Source: Bin95 sp965220855
Lineage (GTDB): Bacteria; Pseudomonadota; Alphaproteobacteria; Bin95
Direction: 5' to 3'
Length of the DNA stretch: 64,000 bases
Assembly: GCA_965220855.1 (NCBI GenBank)
Contig: CBDCQY010000001.1
Span: 1,984,001 to 2,048,000 of the forward strand
Shown: one piece after another, positions 17,416 through 26,863 of the stretch
Layout of the letters: every line of letters starts with the position of its first letter
Position numbering within the stretch: the stretch's first letter is position 1
The notes under the pieces: model-generated
Seen by the model: only the letters and a program-made list of their open reading frames with translations
Told to the model about the DNA's origin: nothing
Databases searched by the model: none
Position numbers and translations under genes: made by a program

Positions 17416-20400
17416 TCAAGCCGAGTGGCTGCGCGCCAGATCGCGAAGACGGCGAAACTTGCTATCATCCTCCAGGTTGGCGTCTGCTGCGCTGATCTTT
17501 TCCAGGCAGTTTGTCAGATACTGACTTCCGACCTCCAGCCCTTCTCTGAAGATGGAGTTGAGAAAATCCAGCGCTTCGCCTGGGAACTGCTGACAGAGGC
17601 CGGCATGGAGCAAATCACCTGCCAAACGGTCCGGATAACAGAGCGGTTGCAACCAGTCGCGAAGCGTCTCCATGGCCTTCGGGAATGAATCGCCGGCGGC
17701 GATGCAGACGCGGCCCAAGGCTTCGGAAATCGCAAACGTTCGCCGTTCCCTGGATTGGGGCCAGATTTTTTGCAAATAGGGGCGGGCCCGGTTCTTCCAA
17801 TATTCGTTGCGACGGTCGCCAGCGCCTTCCAGCGCACCCCTCAAGGTCCGCGCCACTTTCACCAGGGCGTTATCGGGCAATATACGGGTCGCTTCTTTCA
17901 GGTCTGCTTCTTTGAATAGATCGCCGCCTTCGAGTGCCGCATATGTCAGCAGAGCTGGATAAGTCGTCTTCGTGTGCTGACCCCATTCGGCGTGACGGCG
18001 AGCCGTTTCGAGAAACGCTCCCCCAAGCGCTTCGATCAATGACGGATAGAGGCGCGGTGACCAGCAGAAGCCCTCCCACGCAGCGCGCGCCTCCGCCTCG
18101 CAGCGCTGCCAGTCGAAGTAGGGAAGCAGGTGCGTTTCTGTCCAGGATCGGTCCACTCGAAACAGGGCGATGCCTCGGGAGGCCAGAATGACGCGGCCAT
18201 GCCGCTGGGCGGCGTTCGGCGTTGTACAGACATGCGTGAAGAGCGGCTCGATCTCCTCCGGAAGGCCTTGCCAATCCACAGGCTGTTGCTTGAACCACCA
18301 GTCCAGCAGGGCCTCGACCACCACTCCGACTGGGTGATTGATGGCCGCCGTCAAGGGTGAGTCCGCGTCGCCGTCCCCGTCGTCTTCGGCTTCCAGCTTC
18401 AGCACACGCTCGCACAAGCGCAGAAACAGGCTCTCATGCGATTCGACCTTACTGGCTATTGCCAAAAGCCAATGGCTCAAGCCGCGACAGATGGACTGCA
18501 ACCGGTCGTCGGACACCGCAGCCAGCATAGGCGCCATACAGCACCATGACCGACTGCCAAGGTCACCATCGGACCACGCGTAGAGCGCCTCACGCCAGCG
18601 GTCTGCCGGCCAGACGTCATCTCGCGCCAAGACGCACAACGCCCAAGCTGCCACGCGAAAATGCTCCCGACAGCGTCGCGCCCAGTCATCTTCTCGCCAG
18701 CTGTCCTTCTCTCGATGCTGTTTGAGCCATTCAACGAGCTCACGACCTCCTGGCGGTGATGGTGGCAGCACCGATAGCGAACCTTCGCTCATCCAGAAGG
18801 GAAATTCGTCGCTTTCATCACTGGCGAGCTGCCAGTCGGGATAGTTGGCCGATAAGTACTCCAACCGCCGTCTCATATTCGCACTTAGCAGTCCGTCGGC
18901 TGCTGCAATCTTCGCTAAACGGAACCAGACCTCCTGATCCCGAATTGCCGACCATTCGGCACCATCGATATCGTCGCGATACATAGTTCGGGGCGGTCCT
19001 CTATCAATTGCTTGCTCTAGTGTCTCCATTTCAATCGATTCAAGTCGAGGAGCCAATGCCGCGATCAGTCGTATGGCCTCGCGTCGAGTCTCATTGGACC
19101 AGAGCCAGCGATGACCATCATCGAGAAGCCAACTAACTGCTTGTTGCGTCGGCACGACTTCTTCTTGAGTAGCCGCGAAGAGGCACAGCCGGCGGAATAG
19201 TGGATAGCGCCTACGGCGCCACTCCTCGGCGACACGAAGTGCCCGCTTGGGTACGGCCTTCGCTGTCTCCAACCACGCGTCGCGGGTCAACTCGATCAAT
19301 ACCGTCCAGTCACGGAAGCGACGGTTCTGTGGATGATTCTCGATCGACGGTTGCTGAAAGTACGACTTGTCATATGTATCGCCTGCACCGCCAAGTTCCC
19401 TCATCAGATCCATAGTATCGCTAAGCAGTGAATTGAAGTCATCAAGAAGCTCCGGCAACGCGCCGATCCAGCCATCGGCGCACCGCCATTCGTCGAATAA
19501 AGAATGCGCAAACTCCGATACGAGGATTATTTCCCAATCAATGAGATCATCGATAGATTGATCTTGCGAATTACAGTCGACGGAATTCTTGATAAGGATT
19601 TTTTGGCGCATAGAGACGCGAGGATATAATGCTCGTCGTAGTTGTAAACGTAAAGATGCTGTTAAACCTTCTTTATTGAAGTGTTCAATCCATTGAAATA
19701 GATTGAAAAAGATAAATGAATTCTTCATATATCCAACAAGCAATAATTTCCATAACGTTCTCATTGCTGGCCGAATGTTTGATTTTGTCAATTCGCGTTC
19801 AATCAGATTTGCGAATTCAGGGTAAAGTATCTTGCCTTGCATGGCCACCCATAGTAGTAATTTCGGATTATCGAGATGTTGCGTCAACCAAAGCGCTATA
19901 CCGCGCATCCGATCATCCCAATGTCCCCAGAAGCTTCGATGTATTGTAAGCGCCATACTCGGAGAAAGATCATGAGGTAAGGGGCGACATATTAAACTAA
20001 ATTTCAGATTTTCATTTGATCTCTTCTGCGATGAAATATTAAAACGAGTCAGATCTGAATTATCAAAATGATCTTCAGCGATAAAGTCCAACCACTTTAA
20101 AGAAGGAGCAGGTTCCATTTTGGCAAGGTGTCGTGCAGGTTCACCGGTTGGGTCGGTGAGTGCCCATAGTACGCGACCAGAAAAATTATCATTTTTGGTA
20201 CTTTGTGCAGGATCAAATTGAGCGTCTCGATTCAAAATTGCTTTCTTACCCTCTACACCATCTCGACATATCTTTGCCCATTCGTCAAGCGTGCCGTGAA
20301 GATACCGATGACGTTGAAATTCCTTGTATAGAATCGGAGTTACGCCCTTAGCATGCCATTCGCGTGAGCGGCTGCACTCTTTACCCTTTGAGAAGCTACC

Positions 20401-21132
20401 AAAAGCAAACATTTCCAGCGGACTCTCTCCAAGCGCCTTGTCAGCAGCGAGCGCGTCTGTCATATAACGGAGGATAGGATCATCGAGGCTATAGCCAACG
20501 AAACAGATGTGATAGTTGCGAAACAGTTCGGTAACGAAGCGTGCCGCCCAACCTTCTTTCAGATAGGCAAGCCCGAAATCACCACTGGAGATTACCAAAT
20601 CGTTCAGCGATCCCTTGCTTTTGTCTTTCGGGAGCAAGCCATGCAGATAAACGATGCCATCCCATTGTGCCTTGGGGACGGGCAACGCGGGTGCTTGGAA
20701 CTTGTGAACGTCCAGCCGGCAAGTGGCGATAGCATCTTCGAATAGTCGATCAAAATTTGTGGTGACGACGCGGGTTTGGCCTTCTTTGAAGTTGTGGCTG
20801 AGCGTCAGTAGCGCGGCATGTGTGTCTTTGTTGGCGTCGGTTTGAACATCTAGAAACCTAGCTAATGTTGAGCGAACTTTGTCTCGACCACCGACGATTC
20901 GATCTTCGAGAATACCAATGGCGGTATCGTATCTCCGTGTCTTGATTGCCCTCTGAAGTTCGGGATCATGCTCCGGATTTAGTGTCTCACAAAGCTTTTT
21001 TACCAGGCCCTTGAATCCAGGCAGGCCTGCTGGATAGGAGATTCCGGCGCCGCAGAAGAAGACGACGCGGCCGTCTTCGTGCGCCTGGATCAGGCGGTCG
21101 GGGACGTCGGGGCCACCTTTGCAGAATTGCAT
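17416..21132 (-). CDS. large SIR2-domain protein, likely antiphage NADase effector
   Basis: A 1238-residue protein. Residues 1-270 form a SIR2-like domain: FFCGAGIS at 25-32, TTNFD with N126/D128, the catalytic-type histidine H164 in YLHG, and VGYSLDDPILRYM, which recurs in bacterial SIR2 defence proteins. The remaining 950 residues are mostly helical and tryptophan-rich, like the sensor or scaffold part of defence-associated sirtuins; I suspect a DUF4020-type region. Such proteins deplete NAD+ upon phage infection. The ATG at 21132 is preferred over a TTG at 21150 because GAGAGGG is nine bases upstream. It begins 14 bases after holA and could be cotranscribed. The N-terminal half is more AT-rich than the neighbourhood. 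Confidence 0.8.
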   Translation of the reverse strand: MQFCKGGPDVPDRLIQAHEDGRVVFFCGAGISYPAGLPGFKGLVKKLCETLNPEHDPELQRAIKTRRYDTAIGILEDRIVGGRDKVRSTLARFLDVQTDANKDTHAALLTLSHNFKEGQTRVVTTNFDRLFEDAIATCRLDVHKFQAPALPVPKAQWDGIVYLHGLLPKDKSKGSLNDLVISSGDFGLAYLKEGWAARFVTELFRNYHICFVGYSLDDPILRYMTDALAADKALGESPLEMFAFGSFSKGKECSRSREWHAKGVTPILYKEFQRHRYLHGTLDEWAKICRDGVEGKKAILNRDAQFDPAQSTKNDNFSGRVLWALTDPTGEPARHLAKMEPAPSLKWLDFIAEDHFDNSDLTRFNISSQKRSNENLKFSLICRPLPHDLSPSMALTIHRSFWGHWDDRMRGIALWLTQHLDNPKLLLWVAMQGKILYPEFANLIERELTKSNIRPAMRTLWKLLLVGYMKNSFIFFNLFQWIEHFNKEGLTASLRLQLRRALYPRVSMRQKILIKNSVDCNSQDQSIDDLIDWEIILVSEFAHSLFDEWRCADGWIGALPELLDDFNSLLSDTMDLMRELGGAGDTYDKSYFQQPSIENHPQNRRFRDWTVLIELTRDAWLETAKAVPKRALRVAEEWRRRRYPLFRRLCLFAATQEEVVPTQQAVSWLLDDGHRWLWSNETRREAIRLIAALAPRLESIEMETLEQAIDRGPPRTMYRDDIDGAEWSAIRDQEVWFRLAKIAAADGLLSANMRRRLEYLSANYPDWQLASDESDEFPFWMSEGSLSVLPPSPPGGRELVEWLKQHREKDSWREDDWARRCREHFRVAAWALCVLARDDVWPADRWREALYAWSDGDLGSRSWCCMAPMLAAVSDDRLQSICRGLSHWLLAIASKVESHESLFLRLCERVLKLEAEDDGDGDADSPLTAAINHPVGVVVEALLDWWFKQQPVDWQGLPEEIEPLFTHVCTTPNAAQRHGRVILASRGIALFRVDRSWTETHLLPYFDWQRCEAEARAAWEGFCWSPRLYPSLIEALGGAFLETARRHAEWGQHTKTTYPALLTYAALEGGDLFKEADLKEATRILPDNALVKVARTLRGALEGAGDRRNEYWKNRARPYLQKIWPQSRERRTFAISEALGRVCIAAGDSFPKAMETLRDWLQPLCYPDRLAGDLLHAGLCQQFPGEALDFLNSIFREGLEVGSQYLTNCLEKISAADANLEDDSKFRRLRDLARSHSA

Positions 21133-21146
21133 CTTATGTTGCCCTC

Positions 21147-22175
21147 TCAACCCCGTCGGCTGGCGGCGTGGGCCAGGTCCAGGAGGAGGCGTTCGGCTAT
21201 GGCTCGGTCGGGGAGGCCGGTGGTTTTGCAGTGGATTTCGGCTCGGTTCAGGCGTTCGAGGGCTGCGGCCAGCCAGTGGGTCGGCCAGCGGCCGAGCTGG
21301 GCGCGGAAGGCGGTCTGGCGGCGGAAGAAGACCGGGGGGCGCAGGCGAGACATGGCGGTGCGGGCGTCCGCCCCTTCCGCCATATCGCGGCTCGCCCGGT
21401 CGAGGCGCTGGAAGTGGCGGCCGACGGCGCGCAGGATCGCCACCGGGGCCACGGCGTCGGCCGTTGCGCGGTCGAGCGCGGCTGCGAGGCCGCCCACATC
21501 GCCGCCGCCGACGGCGAAGGCGATGTCGTCGAGCGAGAGCGCGGCGGAGTCGCCGATGCAGGCGGCGGCGTCCTCCAGCGTCACCCGCCCGCCGGGGCCG
21601 GCGTGGAGCGCGAGCTTCTCGGCCTCCTGGCGCGTCGTCATGCGGTCCGCGCCCAGATGCTGGGCGGCGAAGGCGAGCGCGTCCGGCGCGATGCTGGCGC
21701 CGATCTCCTCCACCGTGCGCTCCACCAGCCGGGCCACCGCGTCGGCGTCGTCGCTGTAGCAGGGCAGGGCGGCGGCGCGCTTGTGGCTCTCGGCGAGCTT
21801 GCGCAGGCTGGAGCGCGGCGTGAGGTCGCCGGCCTCCACCACGATCAGCGCATCCGCCGCCGGCCCCTCCAGCGCGTTGCGGAGCGCCTCGGCGCTCTCG
21901 TCGCCGGCCGGACGCAGGCGCACCAGCCGCGCGCCGCCGGTGAGCGAGATCGCCGCCGCCTCGTCCGCCAGCAGCGCCGGGTCGGCCTTCGCCTCCGGGC
22001 CGCTCAGCGTCGCCACTCGGAACGGGTCCTGCAAATCCTCCACCACCTTGCCCGCCAGCAGGCGCGAGCGCTCCCGCACCAGCCCCTCGTCCGGCCCGTA
22101 AAGCAGCACGGCCAGCAGCCCCTCCGGCAGCGGCGCCTTCAAAAACGCCTCGATCTGCCGCCCGGCGAGCTTCAT
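21147..22175 (-). CDS. holA: DNA polymerase III subunit delta
   Basis: A 342-residue clamp-loader delta subunit, which opens the beta clamp during loading. The start MKLAGRQIEAFL, followed by LLYGPDEGLVRERSRLL, and the interior FRVATLSG and RPPVFFRRQTAF segments are typical of alphaproteobacterial HolA. The ATG overlaps the lptE stop by three bases (ATGA), so translation is coupled. It is the last housekeeping gene of the DUF3576-leuS-lptE-holA cluster. Confidence 0.95.
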   Translation of the reverse strand: MKLAGRQIEAFLKAPLPEGLLAVLLYGPDEGLVRERSRLLAGKVVEDLQDPFRVATLSGPEAKADPALLADEAAAISLTGGARLVRLRPAGDESAEALRNALEGPAADALIVVEAGDLTPRSSLRKLAESHKRAAALPCYSDDADAVARLVERTVEEIGASIAPDALAFAAQHLGADRMTTRQEAEKLALHAGPGGRVTLEDAAACIGDSAALSLDDIAFAVGGGDVGGLAAALDRATADAVAPVAILRAVGRHFQRLDRASRDMAEGADARTAMSRLRPPVFFRRQTAFRAQLGRWPTHWLAAALERLNRAEIHCKTTGLPDRAIAERLLLDLAHAASRRG

Positions 22176-22687
22176 GCCCCGGCCGCGCCTTGCCGGAAGA
22201 AGAGCGCCAGCCGGCGCGCGATCTGCGCGCTCAGCGCCTCGACGCCGCGCCGGCGCGCATCGCGCTCCGCCGCCCGGGTGCCGAAGTCGGAGGTGAGCAC
22301 ATCGTGGCTGTGCACCGTGCGCGCGCGGCCGTCGAGCAGCGTTTCGCCGCCGTTCGCGCTCAGCAGCCGGAACTCCGCCCGGAGCACCAGGTCGATGCGG
22401 GTAACGGTGTCGGCGCTGCCGATCAGCGCGCTCTGCTCGCCGGTCTCCAGGCGCACCTCCAGGCGGTATTGCGGCGCGCCGGCGGGGCCGGCGGGCGCGA
22501 AGCGCTCCTGCAGCCGGCGGCGCAGCATCTGGCCGATCCGGTCCGGAATCGGCGCAACCTCCACCCCGGCGAGCGCCGCGACCGCGCCGCCCTTCTCGCC
22601 ATAGACCGGCGCCAGCCCGCAACCGGCGAGCGCGAGCGCGGCGAGCGCCGCCAGCAGCTTTGCCGAGGACCCTCTACGCCACCACAT
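22172..22687 (-). CDS. lptE: LPS-assembly lipoprotein LptE
   Basis: A 171-residue outer-membrane lipoprotein that plugs LptD during lipopolysaccharide export. A short signal peptide ends in the lipobox L20-A21-G22-C23, followed by GLAPVYG, the usual alphaproteobacterial LptE opening. The start at 22687 lies inside the 3' end of leuS (14-base overlap); a slightly different start cannot be excluded. Position between leuS and holA supports the call more strongly than sequence alone, since LptE is poorly conserved. Confidence 0.9.
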   Translation of the reverse strand: MWWRRGSSAKLLAALAALALAGCGLAPVYGEKGGAVAALAGVEVAPIPDRIGQMLRRRLQERFAPAGPAGAPQYRLEVRLETGEQSALIGSADTVTRIDLVLRAEFRLLSANGGETLLDGRARTVHSHDVLTSDFGTRAAERDARRRGVEALSAQIARRLALFFRQGAAGA

Positions 22688-25229
22688 TGACGATCTTGTC
22701 GGGCACGACGACGACGCGCCGAGGCGTCTTGCCGTCCAGCTGCCGGCGCACGCCGTCGAGCGCCAGCGCCGCCGCCTCGACCTCCGCCGCATCCAGCCCG
22801 CGCGCGACCTCCAGTCGCCCGCGCAGCTTGCCGTTGACCTGCACCGGCAGGATCACCCGGTCCGCCACCAGCCGGGCGGGGTCCGCCTCCGGCCAGGGCC
22901 GGTCGGCCAGCAGGCCCTCGCCGCCGAGCCGCCGCCAGCAGCTCTCGGCCAGATGCGGCGTCATCGGCGCGATCAGCCTGACGGCGATCTCGACGCCCTC
23001 GCGGCAGGCGGCCGCCATGGCGGCGTCGCCGGCGGCCGGCAGCGCCTCGGCCAGCGCATTGGTAAGCTCGCGAATGCGCGCCACCGCGCGGTTGAAGTGA
23101 AAGCGCTCCAGATCGCCGGTGACCGCATCCACGGTCCGGTGCGCGACATTGCGGAGCGCCTCGGCGGCTTCGCCGGTCTGCGCGCCGGGGTCGGCTTCCG
23201 GCGCCTGCTCCACCAGCCGCCAGAGCCGGTTGAGATAGCGCGAGGCGCCCTCGATGCCGGCCTCGGTCCAGTCCAGGTCGCGCGCCGGCGGGCTGTCGGA
23301 GAGCATGAACAGCCGCGCGACATCGGCCCCGTAGCGCTCGATGATCTCCTCGGGATCGACGACATTCTTGCGCGACTTGCTCATCTTCTCGGAGCGCCCG
23401 ACCGCGACCGCCGCGCCGTCCGACCGCCGCCGCTTGCCGCCGGCCCCGTCATCCTCGACCTCGCCCGGCTGCAGCCAGCCGCCATCCGGGCCGCGATAGG
23501 TCTCGTGGCAGATCATGCCCTGGGTGAACAGGCCGGCGAACGGCTCCTTCACGCCGATATAGCCGCACTCCTTCATCGCGCGGCAGAAGAAGCGCGAATA
23601 GAGCAGGTGCAGCACGGCGTGCTCGACGCCGCCGATATACTGATCGACCGGCATCCAGTAATCGACCGCCGCGCGATCGAACGGCCGGTCCTCGACGCCG
23701 GGCGAGCAATAGCGGGCGAAATACCAGGACGATTCGAAGAAGGTGTCGAACGTGTCGGTCTCGCGCTCCGCCGGCTGGCCGCAGGCGGGGCAGGCGACAT
23801 GCTTCCAGGTCGGGTGCCGGTCGAGCGGATTGCCCGGCGCGTCGAAGGTCACATCCTCCGGCAAGGTCACCGGCAGATCGGCGTGCGGCACGGGCAGGAC
23901 GCCGCAGCCCGGGCAGTGGATCACCGGCACCGGGCAGCCCCAGTAGCGCTGGCGCGAGACGCCCCAGTCGCGCAGCCGGAACTGCACCGTGCGCTCGCCG
24001 TCGCCGGCGGCCTCCAGCCGCTCGCCCATGCGCCGCTTCGCGCTCTCCACATCCAGCCCGTCCAGGAAGGCCGAATTGATCAGCCGGCCGTCGCCGAGAT
24101 AAGGCTGCTCGCCGATCTCGAATCCGGCGGGGTCTTCGTCTTCCGGGCAGACCACCGGCAGCACCGGCAGGCCGTAGGCGCGGGCGAAGTCGAGGTCGCG
24201 CTGGTCATGCGCCGGACAGCCGAAGATCGCGCCGCTGCCATAGTCCATCAGCACGAAATTGGCGACATAGACCGGCAGCTCCAGCCCCTCGACGAAGGGA
24301 TGCAGCGCGCGAAGCCCGGTGTCCCGCCCGCGCTTCTCGGCCTGCTCGATGGCGGCCTCGCTGGTGCCGAGGCGCCGGCACTCGGCGATGAAGGCGGCCA
24401 TCTCGGGGTCGCTCGCCGCGCACTCCGCCGCCAGCGGATGGTCCGGCGAGATCGCCATGAAGGAAGCGCCGAACAGCGTGTCGTGGCGCGTCGTGAAGAC
24501 TTCCAGCCGGTCGTCGCGGCCCTTGAGGCGGAAGCGGATGCGCGCGCCCTCCGAGCGCCCGATCCAGTTCTCCTGCATCAGCCGCACCCGCTCCGGCCAG
24601 CGGTCCAGCGTCGCCAGCGCCTCCAGCAGCTCCTCGCTATAAGCGGTGATGCGCAGGAACCATTGCGCGAGCTCGCGCCGCTCCACCGGCGCGCCCGAGC
24701 GCCAGCCATGGCCGTCGATGACCTGCTCGTTGGCGAGCACGGTGTTCTCCACCGGGTCCCAGTTGACCCAGGACTTGCGCCGATAGGCCAGCCCCTTCTC
24801 CAGGAAGTCGAGGAACATCGCCTGCTCGTGGCGGAAATATTCCGGCTCGCAGGTCGAGAGCTCGCGCGACCAGTCGTAGGAGAGGCCCATGGTGGAGAGC
24901 TGGGCCTTCATGGTGGCGATATTGCGCCGCGTCCACTCGCCCGGATGGACGCCGGCCTCGAAGGCGGCGTTCTCCGCCGGCAGGCCGAAGGCGTCCCAGC
25001 CCATGGGGTGCAGCACGTTGAAGCCGCGCGCGCGCTTGTAGCGGGCGACGACGTCGCCCAGGGTGAAGTTGCGCACATGCCCCATATGGATGCGCCCCGA
25101 GGGATAGGGGAACATCTCCATGACGAAATATTTGGGGCGCGAGGGGTCCTCGCGGGCGGTGAAACAGCCGGCGTCCTCCCAGCGCCGACGCCAATAGGGC
25201 TCGGCTTCGCGGTGGTCGTATCGGGCCAT
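22674..25229 (-). CDS. leuS: leucyl-tRNA synthetase
   Basis: An 851-residue class I synthetase charging tRNA-Leu. The HIGH motif reads HMGHVRN near residue 49, the zinc-type and editing insertions occupy the middle, and KMSKSRKNVVDPE is the KMSKS loop near residue 617. Length is standard. It is the second gene of the minus-strand cluster, 27 bases after the DUF3576 lipoprotein gene. Confidence 0.99.
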   Translation of the reverse strand: MARYDHREAEPYWRRRWEDAGCFTAREDPSRPKYFVMEMFPYPSGRIHMGHVRNFTLGDVVARYKRARGFNVLHPMGWDAFGLPAENAAFEAGVHPGEWTRRNIATMKAQLSTMGLSYDWSRELSTCEPEYFRHEQAMFLDFLEKGLAYRRKSWVNWDPVENTVLANEQVIDGHGWRSGAPVERRELAQWFLRITAYSEELLEALATLDRWPERVRLMQENWIGRSEGARIRFRLKGRDDRLEVFTTRHDTLFGASFMAISPDHPLAAECAASDPEMAAFIAECRRLGTSEAAIEQAEKRGRDTGLRALHPFVEGLELPVYVANFVLMDYGSGAIFGCPAHDQRDLDFARAYGLPVLPVVCPEDEDPAGFEIGEQPYLGDGRLINSAFLDGLDVESAKRRMGERLEAAGDGERTVQFRLRDWGVSRQRYWGCPVPVIHCPGCGVLPVPHADLPVTLPEDVTFDAPGNPLDRHPTWKHVACPACGQPAERETDTFDTFFESSWYFARYCSPGVEDRPFDRAAVDYWMPVDQYIGGVEHAVLHLLYSRFFCRAMKECGYIGVKEPFAGLFTQGMICHETYRGPDGGWLQPGEVEDDGAGGKRRRSDGAAVAVGRSEKMSKSRKNVVDPEEIIERYGADVARLFMLSDSPPARDLDWTEAGIEGASRYLNRLWRLVEQAPEADPGAQTGEAAEALRNVAHRTVDAVTGDLERFHFNRAVARIRELTNALAEALPAAGDAAMAAACREGVEIAVRLIAPMTPHLAESCWRRLGGEGLLADRPWPEADPARLVADRVILPVQVNGKLRGRLEVARGLDAAEVEAAALALDGVRRQLDGKTPRRVVVVPDKIVNVVA

Positions 25230-25256
25230 GTCGGGGCGCTCCGTCTTCGGCGGAGG

Positions 25257-25790
25257 TCAGAGGCTGCTGATGCGCAGCTCCCGCGCGCGCGTCAGGATGT
25301 TGTTCTCGATCTGCGTTCGCGTGGCGACATCGACCGAGGCGTCGATCCAGCCGGCCTGGCCGCGCTGCTGGCGGAAGACCGCGACCCGCAGCCCGTCGGC
25401 GCGCAGGCGCCGGTCGAGGATATAGACGGTGACCTTGAAGCGCTCGTCCGGCGTTTCCGGCGGCGCATACCAGTCGGTGATGATGACGCCGCCGAAGGGG
25501 TCGGCAGAGGCCAGCGGCATGAAGGCCAGCGTGTCGAGCGTCGCGCGCCACAGGAAGCTGTTGACGCCGATGCCGGAGCCGCCGCTGTCGCTCTCCCCGC
25601 CGCGGTCGAACAGCTTGATGCCGCCCGAGCCGAAGATCGACTGCTCGCCGCCCTCGGGCCGATAGGAGCCGCCGTCGCTGCCGGGCGCGCGCCGATAGCG
25701 CGATTCCGGATATTCATGTTCGACCTTCGCGTCGCCGCAGCCGGCCAGGATGGCGGCCATGGCGACGGCGATGAAACAGGTTCGGATCAT
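25257..25790 (-). CDS. DUF3576 domain lipoprotein
   Basis: A 177-residue lipoprotein with lipobox L15-A16-G17-C18. The conserved DUF3576 block includes GIGVNSFLWRATLDTLAFMP and SADPFGGVIITDWY, followed by RFKVTVYILDRRLRADG. The family is found almost only in alphaproteobacteria, typically just upstream of leuS as here. It is probably anchored in the outer membrane; its function is not known. It likely carries the promoter for the leuS-lptE-holA unit. Confidence 0.92.
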   Translation of the reverse strand: MIRTCFIAVAMAAILAGCGDAKVEHEYPESRYRRAPGSDGGSYRPEGGEQSIFGSGGIKLFDRGGESDSGGSGIGVNSFLWRATLDTLAFMPLASADPFGGVIITDWYAPPETPDERFKVTVYILDRRLRADGLRVAVFRQQRGQAGWIDASVDVATRTQIENNILTRARELRISSL

Positions 25791-25955
25791 GGGCTCGGTG
25801 CTTTCCGCGAGATCGGCGTCTGTGGCGTATAGCCTAGCATATCCGCTGCTTTGCGCCGGAGGTCAACCGCTCCCGCCCCCGGCGAGGTGGAAACGGCCTC
25901 GCCGGGGCGCTATGCTTCGGCCTCGCACCTCGTTTCCCCGGAGGAGTTCCGGTTC

Positions 25956-26396
25956 ATGCGCTATCTGCACACCATGGTCCGCGTGTCGGACCTCGACCGG
26001 TCGCTCGGCTTCTATTGCGGCCTGCTCGGCATGGTCGAGACCCGGCGCACCGAGAGCGAAAAAGGCCGCTACACCAATATTTTCCTCGCCGCGTCGCAGG
26101 ACGAGGCGGTGGCGCGCGAGAGCAAGGCGCCGGTGCTGGAGCTGACCTACAACTGGGATCCCGAGGATTATGGCGGCGGGCGCAATTTCGGCCATCTGGC
26201 CTTCGAGGTCGAGGACATTTACGGGCTCTGCCAGGCGCTGTCGGACGCCGGTGTGACGATCAACCGCCCGCCGAGGGACGGCTATATGGCGTTCATCCGC
26301 TCGCCGGACGGCATCTCGATAGAGCTGCTGCAGGCCGGCGGCGCGCGCGCCCCTGCCGAACCCTGGGCGTCGATGGGGAACACCGGCAGCTGGTGA
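25956..26396 (+). CDS. gloA: lactoylglutathione lyase (glyoxalase I)
   Basis: A 146-residue VOC-fold enzyme that isomerises the methylglyoxal-glutathione hemithioacetal. Metal ligands are in the expected places: H5 (RYLHTMVRV), E62 (LELTYNW), H80 (FGHLAFEV) and E123 (SIELLQ). GYMAFIRSPDGISIEL is diagnostic. The longer upstream open frame is not needed. Its stop overlaps the MaoC-like ATG (TGATG), coupling the two. Confidence 0.94.
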   Translation: MRYLHTMVRVSDLDRSLGFYCGLLGMVETRRTESEKGRYTNIFLAASQDEAVARESKAPVLELTYNWDPEDYGGGRNFGHLAFEVEDIYGLCQALSDAGVTINRPPRDGYMAFIRSPDGISIELLQAGGARAPAEPWASMGNTGSW

Positions 26397-26863
26397 TGGA
26401 CGCCGGCGACCCCGGACGCTGGTTCGACGATTTCGAGGTCGGTCAGCGCTTCCAGACCGACGGCTACACCTTCACCGAAAGCAGCATCATCGACTTCGCG
26501 CTGCAATACGACCCGCAATATTTCCATCTCGACCGGGAGCGCGCGCCCGAGAGCGTCTATGGCGGGCTGGTGGCGAGCGGCTTCCACACGCTCTCGGTGG
26601 TCTTCCGGCTGGTCGTCCAGGCGCGCATCCTCTGGCCCGGCAATATCGGCGGGCGCGGCATCGACGATCTGCGCTGGCTGCGCGCCGTCCGGCCGGGCGA
26701 CACCTTGCGCGTCGGCTGCGAGGTGTTGGAACTGCTGCCGTCCTCGCATCCCGACCGGGGAAACATGCGGCTCGCCTTCTCGGCCCGCAACCAGCATGGC
26801 GAGGAGGCCCTGACGGGAACGCTGCTGCCGGTGATGCAGCGCCGTCCGCAATCGCAGCCGTGA
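26396..26863 (+). CDS. MaoC-like hotdog dehydratase
   Basis: A 155-residue hotdog-fold protein of the MaoC/enoyl-CoA hydratase group. WFDDFEVGQRF at the start, FALQYDPQYFHLD (catalytic-type Asp and His region, about 36-48), YGGLVASGFHT and the RPGDTLR strand are typical. Such enzymes hydrate acyl-CoA double bonds; many relatives remain unassigned. It sits between gloA and a GT39-type membrane glycosyltransferase with overlapping codons on both sides, so the three form one transcription unit without an obvious common pathway. Confidence 0.88.
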   Translation: MDAGDPGRWFDDFEVGQRFQTDGYTFTESSIIDFALQYDPQYFHLDRERAPESVYGGLVASGFHTLSVVFRLVVQARILWPGNIGGRGIDDLRWLRAVRPGDTLRVGCEVLELLPSSHPDRGNMRLAFSARNQHGEEALTGTLLPVMQRRPQSQP

